A stretch of DNA of 64,000 nucleotides from DATLXU01 sp035575515 (GTDB taxonomy: Bacteria; Acidobacteriota; Blastocatellia; UBA7656): contig DATLXU010000134.1 of the NCBI GenBank assembly GCA_035575515.1, positions 1 to 64,000 on the forward strand, written 5' to 3'. Shown one piece after another: positions 1 through 7,917 of the stretch (the first letter of the stretch is position 1; every line of letters starts with the position of its first letter). Both the position numbers and the translations under genes were made by a program. The notes below the pieces were generated by a model. That model made no database searches. It had not been told where the DNA came from and saw only the letters and a program-made list of their open reading frames with translations.

Positions 1-111
1 ATCAGTCATTTTCTCGAAGAGGTGTATAATCAGAAGCGATTGCACTCGGCGATTGGCTACGTGCCGCCAGCCGAGTACGAGCAACAGCTTTGTCAAACAA
101 CAACTGCTTAA
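1..111 (+). CDS. IS3-family transposase OrfB, C-terminal end (partial at window edge)
   Basis: An open frame runs in from the left edge and stops at 109-111. Its 36 residues carry the typical C-terminus of the IS3/IS150 OrfB integrase: YNQKRLHSAIGYVPPAEYE, the strand that follows the last catalytic Glu of the DDE domain. The catalytic residues lie outside the window, so activity cannot be judged. It is followed within 6 bases by a likely right terminal inverted repeat (117-140), so this is the right end of an insertion sequence. It sits in an island with a toxin-antitoxin pair and a tRNA fragment. Confidence 0.85.
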   Translation: MSHFLEEVYNQKRLHSAIGYVPPAEYEQQLCQTTTA

Positions 112-116
112 CTCCC

Positions 117-140
117 TGTCTCATTCAGGGGTTCACTACA
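117..140 (+). repeat. Probable right terminal inverted repeat of the IS3-family element
   Basis: The 24 bases just after the transposase stop begin with TG and end in TTCACTACA. Read inward from the other strand they start TGTAGTGAACCCC, the TG...CA form of IS3-family ends. The matching left end is outside the window, so pairing could not be tested. Confidence 0.5.
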
Positions 141-225
141 AGTGATTACCGCCACAGTAAACAATAGTCTATTTTCACGGTCAATAGTTTTTTTACTTCT
201 GCTATCGTTTGTGTAGCAACAGTAA

Positions 226-253
226 AGCGGATAATGTGGCGAGTACCTGCATA
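226..253 (+). repeat. Direct repeat copy 1 flanking the TA/DUF4177 segment
   Basis: These 28 bases (core AGCGGATAATGT then GCGAGTAC) recur at 1374-1401 in the same orientation with two mismatches. A looser match extends about 15 bases upstream, where both copies begin GTGTAGC. The two copies bracket the toxin-antitoxin pair and the DUF4177-like gene. Confidence 0.7.
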
Positions 254-257
254 TCGG

Positions 258-593
258 CTATTGCGAGTCTAGTAATACTTCTGGATGCTTCTCTGCTATA
301 GCTAAAAGTTTAAGGGCCGCGTCACTCGGTTTTCGTGTCCCTTGCTCCCAAGCCTGAATAGTCTTAACGCTAACATTCAACATTCGGGCAAAGGTGGATT
401 GTGAGCATTTGATGTTGCGGCGTGTGGCTACAATCTGCGCTGCCGTTCGCGGCTTGGGTGGGGTAGGAACACGAATAGTTGTCACACGCACTCCAACGTC
501 TTCACCCCTTGCGTGAGCCACAGCTTGCTCAAGCCCCTGCACAACTCGATTGAATGTTTCATCGCCCATAAACTTGCCCTTTGATCGTCTCAT
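258..593 (-). CDS. HigA-like antitoxin, XRE-family helix-turn-helix
   Basis: The 111-residue protein has an XRE/Cro helix-turn-helix at about residues 53-105, seen in SQSTFARMLNVSVKTIQAWE and the following EQGTRKPSDAALKLL. This matches HigA/NadS-type antitoxins that bind operator DNA and the toxin. It starts inside the end of the upstream RelE-like gene (4-base overlap, 590-593), so the order is toxin then antitoxin, the usual order for higBA loci. Autorepression of the pair by this protein is expected from the family, not shown here. Confidence 0.8.
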   Translation of the reverse strand: MRRSKGKFMGDETFNRVVQGLEQAVAHARGEDVGVRVTTIRVPTPPKPRTAAQIVATRRNIKCSQSTFARMLNVSVKTIQAWEQGTRKPSDAALKLLAIAEKHPEVLLDSQ

Positions 594-949
594 TGCTTTC
601 CCCTCTCAGCTTCTTTGATTGCGTCAACCAATCTGGCAATCACCCGCTTTTGTTCTGCGGTGAGATTGTCTTGCTCATTCTTGGCAAACAGATAAATCAA
701 GTAAATATGACCGCGATGCTCAACATAGAAATAGAGGTATCGAAAACTCCCACGCTTGCCGCGCCCTTTGGCTGGATCGCCTACGCGCCCTTTTCTCGCT
801 CCGTTCGTGCCTGCTATTACAGGCCATCGCTCAGGGTCGGCTATCAAGTCAGCCTGAATTGCAAATAGCACATCAAGCGATGCTATTTCGTGCAATCGCT
901 TTGTGAACTCTGGAACCTCAATGAAGCTGTATAGCTTCGTTGTCACCAA
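590..949 (-). CDS. HigB/RelE-like toxin
   Basis: The protein of about 119 residues has the RelE/HigB pattern: a basic central stretch (KGRVGDPAKGRGKRGSFR) followed by the beta-rich RYLYFYVEHRGHIYLIYLFAK and a C-terminal helix. The family cleaves mRNA at the ribosome; here that role is inferred from homology and from the adjacent HigA-like gene. The first codon is TTG at 949 or GTG at 946. A good promoter lies so close upstream (-10 at 955-960) that the transcript may be leaderless. An intact frame suggests a working pair. Confidence 0.8.
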   Translation of the reverse strand: MVTTKLYSFIEVPEFTKRLHEIASLDVLFAIQADLIADPERWPVIAGTNGARKGRVGDPAKGRGKRGSFRYLYFYVEHRGHIYLIYLFAKNEQDNLTAEQKRVIARLVDAIKEAERGKQ

Positions 950-954
950 AACTG

Positions 955-983
955 ATTGTACTACTGCGTAGGAGAGCGGTCAA
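955..983 (-). promoter_or_regulatory. Sigma70-type promoter of the toxin-antitoxin pair
   Basis: On the minus strand TTGACC (983-978) is followed after 17 bases by TACAAT (960-955), close to the consensus. The -10 box ends 6-9 bases before the toxin start, which leaves almost no 5' leader. Confidence 0.6.
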
Positions 984-1090
984 TTATTGAAGGCTCCCAA
1001 TTACTACGGTGAGAGATTGTGGAATGTTTTACTTATCTGACTTAAAGCGTCGAAAGGCTTATGTTAAAATACGCGAGGAGGTTGAATAAG

Positions 1091-1321
1091 ATGGCAGTCC
1101 AACAATGGGAATATCGCTTTATCAGAATTCACGCTTCGGGCGGCTATCTCATATCCGGGCAAGCTGGTTATCGTGACCCGGAACCCGCTCAGAAACAATG
1201 GGGAAAGATCAACGATCTAAGCGCTGAAGGTTGGGAGCTAGTCCATGTAAGTAATTGGGATGCGAACAATGAGGCACTTGGAATCTTCAAGCGTCAGAAA
1301 GTAAAAGAGCCGAGCAATTAA
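1091..1321 (+). CDS. DUF4177-like small protein
   Basis: A 76-residue protein. The ATG at 1091 follows a GAGGAGG ribosome site; an upstream in-frame TTG or ATG would leave no such site. The pattern WEYRFIRI near the start, then INDLSAEGWELVHV and a final IFKR, is that of the DUF4177 fold: a short beta-alpha-beta unit of unknown function seen on mobile elements and chromosomes. No membrane segment or catalytic residues are apparent. It lies between the toxin-antitoxin pair and the tRNA fragment, so it is probably cargo of the integrated element. Confidence 0.6.
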   Translation: MAVQQWEYRFIRIHASGGYLISGQAGYRDPEPAQKQWGKINDLSAEGWELVHVSNWDANNEALGIFKRQKVKEPSN

Positions 1322-1373
1322 CCTTCATCTTTGTCCGTAGTAGATAGTAGCGAAGTGTGTGTAGCGGGACTGT

Positions 1374-1401
1374 AGCGGATAATGTAGCGAGTACGTGCAT
1401 A
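1374..1401 (+). repeat. Direct repeat copy 2 flanking the TA/DUF4177 segment
   Basis: Second copy of the 28-base repeat at 226-253 (26 of 28 bases identical). It ends six bases before the long inverted repeat at 1407-1465. Confidence 0.7.
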
Positions 1402-1406
1402 GAAGC

Positions 1407-1465
1407 GTTAGTATGTGTTAGTAGGCTTCGGAGCTAATTTGCTGATTTTACTAACACATACTAAC
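1407..1465. repeat. 17-bp perfect inverted repeat next to the tRNA fragment
   Basis: Bases 1407-1423 (core TTAGTATGTGTTAGTA) are the exact reverse complement of 1449-1465, separated by 25 bases. There is no T-run after either arm, so it does not look like an intrinsic terminator. Its place just left of the tRNA-Cys remnant suggests recombinase-binding arms or an element end (inference). Confidence 0.75.
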
Positions 1466-1492
1466 TGAGGCTAATGAGGACAAGCGGCTTTT

Positions 1493-1545
<53 letters not shown>

Positions 1546-1593
1546 ATTTCTCATCGTATCGCTCCTTTCCCTCTGCCGTCGGGGTCGCTTTCT

Positions 1594-2113
1594 TCACAGC
1601 CTTGCTCGAAGGTTTGCCAGATGTTTTTTGCGGGTTCCTTTATTGACAGTGGCTTTAGCGGCTGCACCCGTTTGGGTTGTATTCACTATGGCGTCGGCTT
1701 TGCCCATGCCTTTAACGCAACTCATCTTCACCGTGCCATCAGGGTTGATTGTGGCGACCGAAACATCCAGGTATTCTTCATTCAGTTCCATCGAAAGCGT
1801 GCCGTCTGCCTGCCGGGTTACGACAGCCTGTTTTGATGGACGAAGGATTTTTTTCATGCCCTCGGATAGCTCTTTCATTTCAGCCGCTGAAGGCTCCTCT
1901 GAGCCTGCCTGTCTGAGGGTCAACAGAAACCGGCTGGCCGGAAGACCGCGTTTCTATCTGAGCGTTAGTGGTCGGTACGGCTTTTCGAGCCTTTGATTTG
2001 TTAGTGTGAGCGATCTGCGCAGAAGCGGTCATTGCGGCTGCGATAATCGTCACTGTCGCGATAAAGACTGACACTGCGCGTAATACGATACTCCTGCTGA
2101 GCTTATTCTCCAT
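1594..2113 (-). pseudogene. Post-PEP-CTERM-1-like secreted protein, frameshifted
   Basis: Two overlapping frames make one protein. The first starts at ATG 2113 after a GGAGGG site, gives a signal peptide (MENKLSRSIVLRAVS...TASAQ) and runs to TGRLR. The second continues with EPSAAEMKELSEGMKK and NPDGTVKMSCV, the pattern of the post-PEP-CTERM-1 domain (TGxLRxPxxxEaxxL ... dGtv..sCv). The frames join if one G is skipped near 1897-1900. Either a real one-base insertion or a base-calling error would explain it. Function is unknown; export is likely. Without the shift it would be about 173 residues. Confidence 0.6.
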
Positions 2114-2141
2114 TCGATGCCCTCCAAGATATTTTAGGTTA

Positions 2142-2163
2142 TAGAACGCTCGAAAGCGTTCTA
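2142..2163. repeat. 9-bp hairpin with CGAA loop in the divergent intergenic region
   Basis: TAGAACGCT, CGAA, AGCGTTCTA is a perfect palindrome 29 bases upstream of the post-PEP-CTERM-like start. The 2114-2415 interval separates two divergent genes; apart from this hairpin and a weak GCCGGGC inverted pair (about 2275/2345) I see no gene in it. Confidence 0.55.
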
Positions 2164-2415
2164 GAGACCCATCGCGCTTTCCAAACAAAATGAGGCCGAA
2201 TGCTTCGCTGCTCAACTTGCTCGTGTGGGGATGATCTATTCAGTTGTGCCCTTGAAACCTGACCCTGAGGGTTGAAGCCGGGCGTGAGCTTGTCCGATTG
2301 CCTGCAGATTGTAAAACTGATTGGGAAAATTATTTCAGGCCCGGCTGTAACCTTTCGGCTTCGTTAAACGTGTTGTTGGTAGCGGCTCATGTGAAGCCGG
2401 AAAGGAGATGAAAAA

Positions 2416-3732
2416 ATGCAATCGAATGAGCAAGAGGTAATCGTAATAGGCGGCGGCGTGGCCGGATTAGCCGCAGCAACTTTTATAGCGCGACAAGGAA
2501 GAACGGTGCGCGTCTTTGAACAGTCACATGCTCTCGGAGGCCGCGCGCGCACAAAAGAGCAAGACGGGTTTTATTTCAATATCGGCCCGCACGCGCTCTA
2601 TCGCGGAGGGCGCGGGATAGAAATTTTAGCTGAGCTTGGCGTTGAGCCGCGCGGCGCTGTGCCGCTCGTGTCGGGCGCGTATGCCGTGCGCGACGGCGCG
2701 AAGCATACTTTCCCGACAGGCTTTGTTTCATTGCTTTCGACGAGCCTCTTCGGGCTTGCGGCGAAATTCGAGATGGCGCGGCTGCTTGCGTCGCTGCCGA
2801 AGATTGACGCAAGCCCGCTGATGAATCGAACCGTGAGTGAATGGCTCGACGAGCAGATAAAGGAACAGGAGGTCAAAGATTTTCTGCTCGCTCTCTTTCG
2901 AGTCGCGACCTACACGAACGCGCCCGACCTGATGAGCGCGGGCGCGGCCCTTCAGCAGTTGAAGCTGGCTTACACGAAAAACGTCCTGTACATTGACGGC
3001 GGATGGCAAACCATCGTTGATGGACTCGCGCAGGCGGCGTCGAAAGCAGGCGTGATAGTTGAAACGGGCGCGAAGGTCGAGCGCGTCGAGCGCAACGAAA
3101 AGGGCGCTGTTCGAGCAGTTCGTCTCGCAGATGGCCGTTCGATTGATGCATCAGTCGTCGTCATTGCTTCGAGTCCGCAGGTAGCAGCCGCGCTCGTTGA
3201 CCGAAGTGAAAACACTTCGCTTGCGCAATGGGCCAGTGAAGCCGTGCCGGTTCGGGCGGCGTGTCTGGATGTTGCGCTCAAACGATTGCCGAAGCCGAAG
3301 GCGACGTTCGCGCTCGGCGTTGATCGCCCGCTCTATCTATCGGTTCACTCAGCCGCAGCGCGGCTTGCGCCCGCAGGCGGCGCGCTGATTCACGTGGCAA
3401 AGTACCTGCCGCCCGATCACAAGGATGCGCCTGATTCAGTCGAGCGCGAGCTTGAGGGCTTGCTCGATCTCATACAGCCAGCGTGGCGCGATGAAGTCGT
3501 CTATCGCCGCTTCCTTCCTGATATGACAGTGATGAGCGCGGTCGCAACGGCGAAGCGAGGAGGGACTAAAGGACGGCCCGGCCCTATGGTCGAAGAAGTT
3601 GCAGGCCTGTTCATCGCGGGCGATTGGGTAGGCCCGGAAGGGCTGCTCGTTGACGCGAGCCTCGCAAGCGCAAAGCGCGTGGCTGAGCTGATAGCCCGAT
3701 GTGAGCCAGCAAACGTCGCAGTTGCGGTTTGA
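2416..3732 (+). CDS. FAD/NAD(P)-dependent oxidoreductase, phytoene-desaturase/amine-oxidase type
   Basis: A 438-residue flavoprotein. The N-terminus has the Rossmann FAD-binding motif VIGGGVAGLAAA (about residues 10-21), then the acidic end of strand two (VFE) and the GG-R-RT motif (LGGRARTKE), typical of the CrtI/protoporphyrinogen-oxidase/monoamine-oxidase superfamily. The C-terminus has the second FAD contact, LFIAGDWVGPEGLLVDASLASAKRVAE. The substrate cannot be told; no carotenoid genes are nearby. ATG 2416 follows a clear AAGGAGATG site. No signal peptide, so cytoplasmic or membrane-associated. It is transcribed alone. Confidence 0.8.
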   Translation: MQSNEQEVIVIGGGVAGLAAATFIARQGRTVRVFEQSHALGGRARTKEQDGFYFNIGPHALYRGGRGIEILAELGVEPRGAVPLVSGAYAVRDGAKHTFPTGFVSLLSTSLFGLAAKFEMARLLASLPKIDASPLMNRTVSEWLDEQIKEQEVKDFLLALFRVATYTNAPDLMSAGAALQQLKLAYTKNVLYIDGGWQTIVDGLAQAASKAGVIVETGAKVERVERNEKGAVRAVRLADGRSIDASVVVIASSPQVAAALVDRSENTSLAQWASEAVPVRAACLDVALKRLPKPKATFALGVDRPLYLSVHSAAARLAPAGGALIHVAKYLPPDHKDAPDSVERELEGLLDLIQPAWRDEVVYRRFLPDMTVMSAVATAKRGGTKGRPGPMVEEVAGLFIAGDWVGPEGLLVDASLASAKRVAELIARCEPANVAVAV

Positions 3733-3790
3733 GAGTTCAGGGTGTGTTTCGGATTTGGAGTTCAGGTGACACAAAGCTGAAGGAGGATTA

Positions 3791-3819
3791 TTGACATAAA
3801 TGCCATTCACTGCTAGATT
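3791..3819 (+). promoter_or_regulatory. Sigma70-type promoter upstream of the trypsin-like gene
   Basis: TTGACA (3791-3796), 17 bases, TAGATT (3814-3819). The region downstream contains nested inverted repeats (AATGCCA ... TGGCATT and CCATT ... AATGG) between the promoter and the start at 3917, a possible operator or leader hairpin. Confidence 0.6.
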
Positions 3820-3916
3820 AGGGGCCATTGAATAATGGTCTGGCATTTTCTCATCGCATCTGCGAGTATCCCGGATGATGATGTTTCCGATTAAACTCAC
3901 TCGAGGAGGGTCAATA

Positions 3917-4990
3917 ATGAAAAGATTCACTCGCTTCAGCCGCCTGGGGATTATCCCTTCAGTAGTCCTGGTGCTTGTGCTTGCGCCATCGCTTTTTGCC
4001 GACGGCGGGGCTAATCATCAAGTCCGTAACACGCACTTCGGAGTGTCGGGCGGCAACATCAATGACGTCAGCAAAGCCTTCTGTTGCAGCGGCACGCTCG
4101 GCTCGCTCGTGACCGACGGCGCGACACAATATATTCTGAGCAATAATCATGTCCTCGGTCGTTCGGATGCTGCAACAGCTGGGGAAGACATCTCGCAGCC
4201 CGGTCTGATAGACAACGGTTGCCGCGTTCCTCCGATTGTCGCGGATTTCACAACAGCAGTTCCGCTCGGCCAAAACGTTGACGCGGCAATTGCGCAGCTT
4301 CGCGCAGGCCAGATGGATTCGACCGGATTCATTGAAGACATCGGTACGATAAGCAGTGTGGTCAAAGCTCCTTCGGTTGGTCTTGCAGTAGCCAAGAGCG
4401 GACGAACCACAGGATTTACGACCGGCACAATCGGTTCTATCAACACGAGCGTGAGTGTGCAGTACCAGCGCGGCTGCGGCTCCGGCAAGAAATTCACCGT
4501 CTCCTACACCAATCAGGTTGTAATCAACAGCAGCACGTTCAGCGCAGGCGGCGATTCCGGCTCGCTGATTGTCAGCAACAACAGTCAGACCTGCCGTCAG
4601 CCGGTCGCGCTGTTATTCGCGGGCAGCAGCACTACGACTATCGGCAACCCGATTGGCGAAGTTCTCAGCAAGCTCGGCGGCAGGCTCGGCAGATCAGTCA
4701 GCTTCGTCGGCGGCAACTGCACCGCTTCGGCGGGGACGGCGGTCAGCGATAGCGGGCCTTCGAAGGCGGCTATTGATTTCGCCACCGCTGCAATGAGGTC
4801 GCGCGAGAAGGATTTGATGTCGCGGCCCGGAGTGATCGGCGTCGGCGTCGGAGCATCGGACCAGAACGCGACAGATGCCAGCATAGTCGTCTATGTTGAC
4901 GCTACGGCGGGCGTTAATCCGCGACTTCCGCGCCGCATCAACGGCGTGCGCGTGAAACGCGTTTACACCGAGCCGTTCGTCGCTTATTGA
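3917..4990 (+). CDS. Secreted trypsin-like serine protease
   Basis: A 357-residue protein. The start is ATG 3917 after GGAGGG, giving a signal peptide (LGIIPSVVLVLVLAPSLFADG). The chymotrypsin-fold triad is visible: His78 in LSNNHVLG, Asp122 in QNVDAAIA and Ser214 in GGDSGSLIV. Residues about 285-357 form an extra C-terminal part with VIGVGVG and GVRVKRVYTEPFVAY, which I cannot assign. The protein is predicted to be exported and to act outside the cytoplasm; its substrate is unknown. It has its own promoter (3791-3819) and a strong terminator (5020-5056), so it is monocistronic. Confidence 0.8.
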   Translation: MKRFTRFSRLGIIPSVVLVLVLAPSLFADGGANHQVRNTHFGVSGGNINDVSKAFCCSGTLGSLVTDGATQYILSNNHVLGRSDAATAGEDISQPGLIDNGCRVPPIVADFTTAVPLGQNVDAAIAQLRAGQMDSTGFIEDIGTISSVVKAPSVGLAVAKSGRTTGFTTGTIGSINTSVSVQYQRGCGSGKKFTVSYTNQVVINSSTFSAGGDSGSLIVSNNSQTCRQPVALLFAGSSTTTIGNPIGEVLSKLGGRLGRSVSFVGGNCTASAGTAVSDSGPSKAAIDFATAAMRSREKDLMSRPGVIGVGVGASDQNATDASIVVYVDATAGVNPRLPRRINGVRVKRVYTEPFVAY

Positions 4991-5019
4991 TTAAGAATTG
5001 CACAGACCGATATTCCAGC

Positions 5020-5056
5020 AAGAAGGCCGACCATCAATGTCGGCCTTCTTTGTTTT
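5020..5056 (+). terminator. Intrinsic terminator after the serine protease
   Basis: A 12-bp perfect stem (AAGAAGGCCGAC / GTCGGCCTTCTT) with a 7-base loop is followed by TGTTTT. Confidence 0.85.
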
Positions 5057-5353
5057 AAGCCCCAAAAGCGTCTGCGGCTTATATTACGCTCGGAGCCTGT
5101 TGACAGTAGACCACGCTGCTGCTAATTTTTCTGAGCCTCCCTGAAAACGATGTTCCTGATCTCCTGCTCAAGGAGAGCCTGGTGGGGAGACGTTCTTCAC
5201 TTTCGATTTTGCGCGTTCATTGTCGGACGAACGCAGGCTAGATTTAGCCGCACTGGAGAGGAATCCCAGAACTAACGCATCTTGACTTCAGGTGGTCTTC
5301 GCGTGTTCTGAAGGTTGTCTCTCTGTCAATTCACCACATTCAATGGAGGTTCA
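5057..5353. other. Intergenic region, no gene seen
   Basis: About 300 bases between the terminator and the exordium-like gene. I find no convincing frame. A TTGACA-like hexamer at 5100-5105 has a poor partner 17 bases on. A GGAGGTTC ribosome site just before 5354 fixes the next start. Confidence 0.4.
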
Positions 5354-5899
5354 ATGAAGAAGAGTCTTTACTTTTCATTCGCAGCGGCATTGCTTGCCGC
5401 CTGTGCTCTGTTCACCTCTGCCAACGCTCAGACGCAAGGAGCCGGAGCGCCGGAGATAATCAGGCATAAACTGAACCCGCACGGCGCGGATGCTCTTACG
5501 CAAGGATCAACGACGGCCACCTCGCCTATCTCTTATCACGGCGGGCCTCTCATCGGCACGCCCACTATGTACATAATCTGGTATGGCAACTGGAACCAGA
5601 CAAACGGATCAGATACTCCCGCCGGTCAACAGATCGTTCGCGACTTTGCAAATGCAATCGGCGGCTCGCCTTACTTCCAAATAAATCAGACCTACTCTGC
5701 CGGAGCAACGACTATCACAGGCAACGTCGTATTCGGCGGCGAGACTACGGACGCTTATTCACAGGGCAAGCGTCTGAGAGATGCAAGCATTCTCGCAATC
5801 GTAAACACGGCCATCAACAACGGGGGCTTGCCGTATGATCCGAACGGCGTCTATTTCGTCCTCACGTCATCCGACGTTACAGAAACGTCAGGCTTTTGA
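5354..5899 (+). pseudogene. Exordium/PHI-1-like secreted protein, C-terminally truncated
   Basis: Starts at ATG 5354 after GGAGG. The signal peptide (LYFSFAAALLAACALFTSANAQ) is followed by YHGGPLIGTPTMYIIWYGNW, then QIVRDFANAIGGSPYFQINQTY and DPNGVYFVLTSSDVTETSGF, the conserved N-terminal half of the exordium/PHI-1 family known from plants and bacteria. Members go on for about 100 more residues with a Cys-rich CxxYCGWH-like stretch. Here the frame stops right after TSGF at 5899. The neighbouring DsbA-like gene on the other strand is cut at the same place, so a rearrangement or an assembly join removed both ends. Confidence 0.7.
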
Positions 5900-6281
5900 T
5901 GTAGCTCGTATCAATCTGGGGATAGACCTCGCGCTCGTATGCCTCACAATAAGGACATTCGAAATCGGAGTACTCGATGATGGCCACGCGCGCCGACTGA
6001 TTGCCTCTGAACGGCTCGCCGTGCAGATTCAGCGTCACGACGGGCGAAGGCTGCGGCGGCGCGGCGGCAGGCGTTTCCGACCTCGTCTGCAAAATCCTTT
6101 TCAGTTCCTGAAGCTCTTCGAGTATCTGCCGCTGGCCCTCCTTGAGAGCTTCTATCTCTTTTCGCAGAGTTGCCGTATCGTCTTTGGTTTTTTGTTTATT
6201 GGTTTGCTGCTTGGATAATCCCGGTTCAACCGTGATAACGCAAATCAGAAAAAGCGCCGCCAACCTGATTAAATGATTCAT
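5877..6281 (-). pseudogene. DsbA-type thioredoxin-fold protein, C-terminally truncated
   Basis: Read from ATG 6281 it has a signal peptide (MNHLIRLAALFLICVITVEPG), a coiled-coil stretch (LRKEIEALKEGQRQILEELQELKRIL), then the start of a DsbA/thioredoxin fold with the CPYC active site (EYSDFECPYCEAYEREVYP). After TSYIKS the fold should continue for some 140 residues. Instead it stops within a few codons inside the truncated exordium-like gene. The catalytic CxxC is present but the fold is not complete, so it should be inactive. Confidence 0.7.
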
Positions 6282-6382
6282 AGGTTCAATTATTTTCAAT
6301 CCGCAGTCGCTTCGGCAAGCTATTAAAACTCTGCGTCGAGCCACACGCAATTGCGACGCTCTATCAAAGCGAGGCGCTCGAT

Positions 6383-7747
6383 TTATTTGAGGTTATTTTG
6401 GCCGAGACTTTGGACGACTTCATGCGCGGCGCGTTTGCCGCTCGCGATTGCTCCGTGAACTGTGCCGTTTTGGCCATCGAGGCTCGTGGCTTCTCCGGCG
6501 AAAAAGAGCGTGTCCTCGACCGGCTCGGCAAGCTCGCGCTGCGCGTCGAGGCTGTTGACGGGAACGTAGCTGTACGCGCCGCGCGTGAACGGATCGGCCT
6601 GCCAGTTGTGCAAGCGCCACGATTCGAGCAACCCTTCAATGCGCGCTCGCTCAAGGCCGAAGATGTGCGCAAGCGTTTCAATCGCCCGGCCTAGAATAGA
6701 ACTCTCTTCTTGAAGCGCGAGTTTTTCCGCCGCAGGCCCGCCAGCCCAGCCCGTAAGCACCGCCGCGTGCACAGGCAGCGCAGTCCACCACGTCGGAAAA
6801 TTTTCATCGCGCGAATGAATGAAACTCACCTGCGACGGGTCGCCGCCTTTCCTCTTGACTCGAATATTTTTGTCTTCCCAAAACTGCTCGCGAAAGCGCA
6901 GCACGATCTTCACGACCGACCCCATCGCTAAACGATCAATGGCTTTTCGCTTATCAGGCAAATCGGGAACGAAACGCACCGCGCCCGGCTCTCTTTCCGG
7001 TGCTTGCAGCACGCCAAGCGGGAGCGTTACAACGGCTCGGCGGGCCGCGAACGGCTCAAGATGGGAACCCGGTTGTGATTGAGCGTGCACTTCGACTTTT
7101 GCGCGGCTCCAGCGAATCTCTTTGACGACGGTGTTGAGATGGAGGCTCACTTGTTCAGGATCAAGTCCTGCGCGAAGCCACTCAGCGATTGCGTGGTATC
7201 CATCGAGCAATCTGAATTGTTTCTCTTCTTCAATCTCCTTCGCCGACTGCTCAGATCGCAGGAGCGCGCCGACGCCTATGCGGTCAATGCTCGCGGCATG
7301 AAATCCTTCTACATAAGAGATGGCTAGCGATTTGAATTCCCGCTGCTCGGCGTTCGGGTAACGCCGTTCGATGAACTCTTTGAATGTTTGATCTCGCTCG
7401 GCGCGGCTCATCTGCTCGACTATCTCTTCCCACTCGGCCCAGAAGTCATCGCGCCGTTTGAGGACTCCGTTTTGAAAATGCCAGTGGTTGTCCGGCACTT
7501 CATAAACGGCGAGACCCGCCGCTCGAACTATCCGCCAGATTTCTTCCGACTTGCCGTGAATGAACTCGGCGCCCAGTTCGACGGGCGTAGATGTAGGACT
7601 GTCTTGCTCGGTAAGAATTCTTCCGCCGATGCGACTGCGCGCTTCGAGCACGGTCGCAGTCAATCCTTTTTGGCAGAGCGCGCGGGCGGCGGCAAGCCCG
7701 GCAACGCCCGCTCCAACTACGATCACGTCTGCGATCTCTTTCGGCAT
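6383..7747 (-). CDS. Flavin monoamine oxidase family protein
   Basis: A 454-residue FAD enzyme. The N-terminal dinucleotide motif VVGAGVAGLAAARAL, then EARSRIGGRI and the MAO-specific ELGAEFIHG, are followed at the C-terminus by LFFAGEATSLDGQNGTVHG, the signature of monoamine and polyamine oxidases. The family oxidises amines to aldehydes with release of H2O2. The substrate here is unknown. There is no signal peptide. It lies between the truncated DsbA gene and a DUF4142 lipoprotein gene and seems to be transcribed alone. Confidence 0.85.
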   Translation of the reverse strand: MPKEIADVIVVGAGVAGLAAARALCQKGLTATVLEARSRIGGRILTEQDSPTSTPVELGAEFIHGKSEEIWRIVRAAGLAVYEVPDNHWHFQNGVLKRRDDFWAEWEEIVEQMSRAERDQTFKEFIERRYPNAEQREFKSLAISYVEGFHAASIDRIGVGALLRSEQSAKEIEEEKQFRLLDGYHAIAEWLRAGLDPEQVSLHLNTVVKEIRWSRAKVEVHAQSQPGSHLEPFAARRAVVTLPLGVLQAPEREPGAVRFVPDLPDKRKAIDRLAMGSVVKIVLRFREQFWEDKNIRVKRKGGDPSQVSFIHSRDENFPTWWTALPVHAAVLTGWAGGPAAEKLALQEESSILGRAIETLAHIFGLERARIEGLLESWRLHNWQADPFTRGAYSYVPVNSLDAQRELAEPVEDTLFFAGEATSLDGQNGTVHGAIASGKRAAHEVVQSLGQNNLK

Positions 7748-7917
7748 GGCCGCACCAGTTGTTTGGAAGCGAATAATAGACGGTCAGCTTTCAGCATTCA
7801 GCTATCGGCAAAAACATCAACTCTGAAAACATGAAATTGAGCGGTCCAGCGAATGGACCGCTCGATTAAACGGTTTATCCGCGTGATTGCATGATATATG
7901 CTCACGCGTTCGTTGAT

